A stretch of DNA of 6,624 nucleotides from Rhizobium sp. LCM 4573 (GTDB lineage: Bacteria > Pseudomonadota > Alphaproteobacteria > Rhizobiales > Rhizobiaceae). A model generated the notes under the pieces. That model was not told where the DNA came from and did not search any database. It was given only the letters and a program-made list of their open reading frames with translations. This document shows, one piece after another, positions 5,989 to 6,624 of the stretch. Numbering within the stretch: the first letter of the stretch is position 1; each line of letters starts with the position of its first letter. Made by a program: the position numbers and the translations under genes. The stretch covers positions 310,088 to 316,711 of the forward strand of contig NZ_MDDW01000026.1 in the NCBI RefSeq assembly GCF_001854865.1. Reading direction: 5' to 3'.

Positions 5989-6624
5989 ATGAATCCAACC
6001 ATGACAAGGCTGCGCATCGCCGTGCTTTTCGGCGGCCGTTCCAGCGAGCACGACGTTTCCGTCATGTCGGGCACCAACGTGATGCGGGCGCTCGATCCGC
6101 AGAAATATGACGCACTGCCCGTGTTCGTCACCCGCGAGGGGCGATGGCTGCAAAGCCGCTTCGGCAATGGTGAACTCGACCGGCCCGTGGCCGGTATTGA
6201 AATCTGCCTCGTACCGGGCGGGCACGGCCGTTTCCTGACGATCGGACCTGACGGAAAGGCCGCCGAAGGCGGCAGGATCGACATTCTCTTTCCCGTTCTC
6301 CATGGTCTGCACGGAGAGGACGGCGCGGTGCAAGGCCTTTGCGAAGTGGCGCGCGTGCCGTTGGTGGGCTGCGGCATCCTCGGCTCGGCGGCAGCACTCG
6401 ACAAGGATATCGCCAAGCAGCTTCTGAACGCGGCCGGACTGCCGGTTGCCCGGTCGGTGACGATCCATCAGGAAGCGCCGCCCCTCCTGGAGGAACTTGA
6501 AAGTCAGCTCGGCCTGCCGCTGTTCATCAAGCCCGCCCGGCAGGGGTCGTCGGTCGGCGTCAGAAAGGTCTCCGGCAGCCAGGAATTCGCGCCAGCGCTC
6601 GCCGAGGCATTCGGGCATGATCGC
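5989..6624 (+). CDS. ddlA: D-alanine--D-alanine ligase, DdlA type, 3'-truncated by window edge
   Basis: This cytosolic ATP-grasp enzyme joins two D-alanines to make the dipeptide end of the peptidoglycan precursor. The first 212 codons are present, about 60% of a typical DdlA of some 360 residues. The N-terminal domain shows LFGGRSSEHDVSV (13-25) with the catalytic glutamate E20. FPVLHG-HGEDGAVQGL (101-117) is the conserved loop. VGCGILGSAAALDKD (126-140) leads into the ATP-grasp domain, and FIKPARQGSSVGV (179-191) carries the ATP-binding lysine K181. The roughly 100 residues before VLHG, longer than in DdlB, favour the DdlA subtype; VanA-like D-Ala-D-Lac ligases share these motifs, and the deciding omega-loop region is beyond the window. 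GGGAG before ATG 5989 supports the start. No dcw/mur genes are adjacent within the window, so this may be a second, regulated ligase rather than the dcw-cluster copy. The gene faces away from a MocR-type regulator, its likely controller. Confidence 0.94.
   Translation, partial: MNPTMTRLRIAVLFGGRSSEHDVSVMSGTNVMRALDPQKYDALPVFVTREGRWLQSRFGNGELDRPVAGIEICLVPGGHGRFLTIGPDGKAAEGGRIDILFPVLHGLHGEDGAVQGLCEVARVPLVGCGILGSAAALDKDIAKQLLNAAGLPVARSVTIHQEAPPLLEELESQLGLPLFIKPARQGSSVGVRKVSGSQEFAPALAEAFGHDR

Noticed and set aside
5962..6618. Minus-strand frame of 218 codons opposite ddl
   Set aside because: It is antisense to a gene with unmistakable Ddl motifs; the translation is arginine-rich and featureless.

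Overview
The window is high-GC proteobacterial DNA. Codon use, the short divergent gene pairs and the style of the Ddl and MocR proteins suggest an alphaproteobacterium, most likely of the rhizobial group (Rhizobium/Agrobacterium/Ensifer/Brucella relatives). This placement is inferred by eye. No rRNA or tRNA gene, CRISPR array, complete insertion sequence or phage gene was seen.

Layout from left to right: (1) 2-1387 (+), the C-terminal two thirds of a UvrD/Rep-type superfamily 1A DNA helicase whose start and Walker A motif lie before the window. (2) 1388-1684, a non-coding gap with two overlapping hairpins near its right end, between the convergent helicase and reductase genes. (3) 1685-2644 (-), a complete aldo/keto reductase, divergent from (4) 2818-3714 (+), an AraC-family regulator of the AraC_N/YqhC kind. 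The 173 bp between them hold a 19-bp imperfect direct repeat with a 21-bp period, a good candidate operator. (5) 3816-4139 (-), a small orphan protein gene of clearly lower GC (about 50% by hand count), in a patch that also has an orphan ribosome-binding site with an abortive 10-codon reading frame. (6) 4328-5827 (-), a full-length MocR-type regulator (GntR winged helix fused to a PLP-binding aminotransferase fold), divergent from (7) 5989-6624 (+), the first 212 codons of a DdlA-type D-alanine--D-alanine ligase that runs off the window.

Two regulator-target modules stand out. The AraC/aldo-keto reductase pair resembles the YqhC logic, in which an AraC-type activator drives aldehyde-reducing enzymes. 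The MocR/Ddl pair resembles DdlR-type control of D-Ala-D-Ala synthesis. Its 161-bp intergenic region carries three exact copies of the 9-mer AAGTGGCTC (two direct, one inverted) plus a degenerate fourth, which is the strongest regulatory signal in the window. No wholly new multi-gene system is evident. The items most worth following up are the MocR operator array, the 21-bp-phased AraC-type repeat and the low-GC orphan gene.
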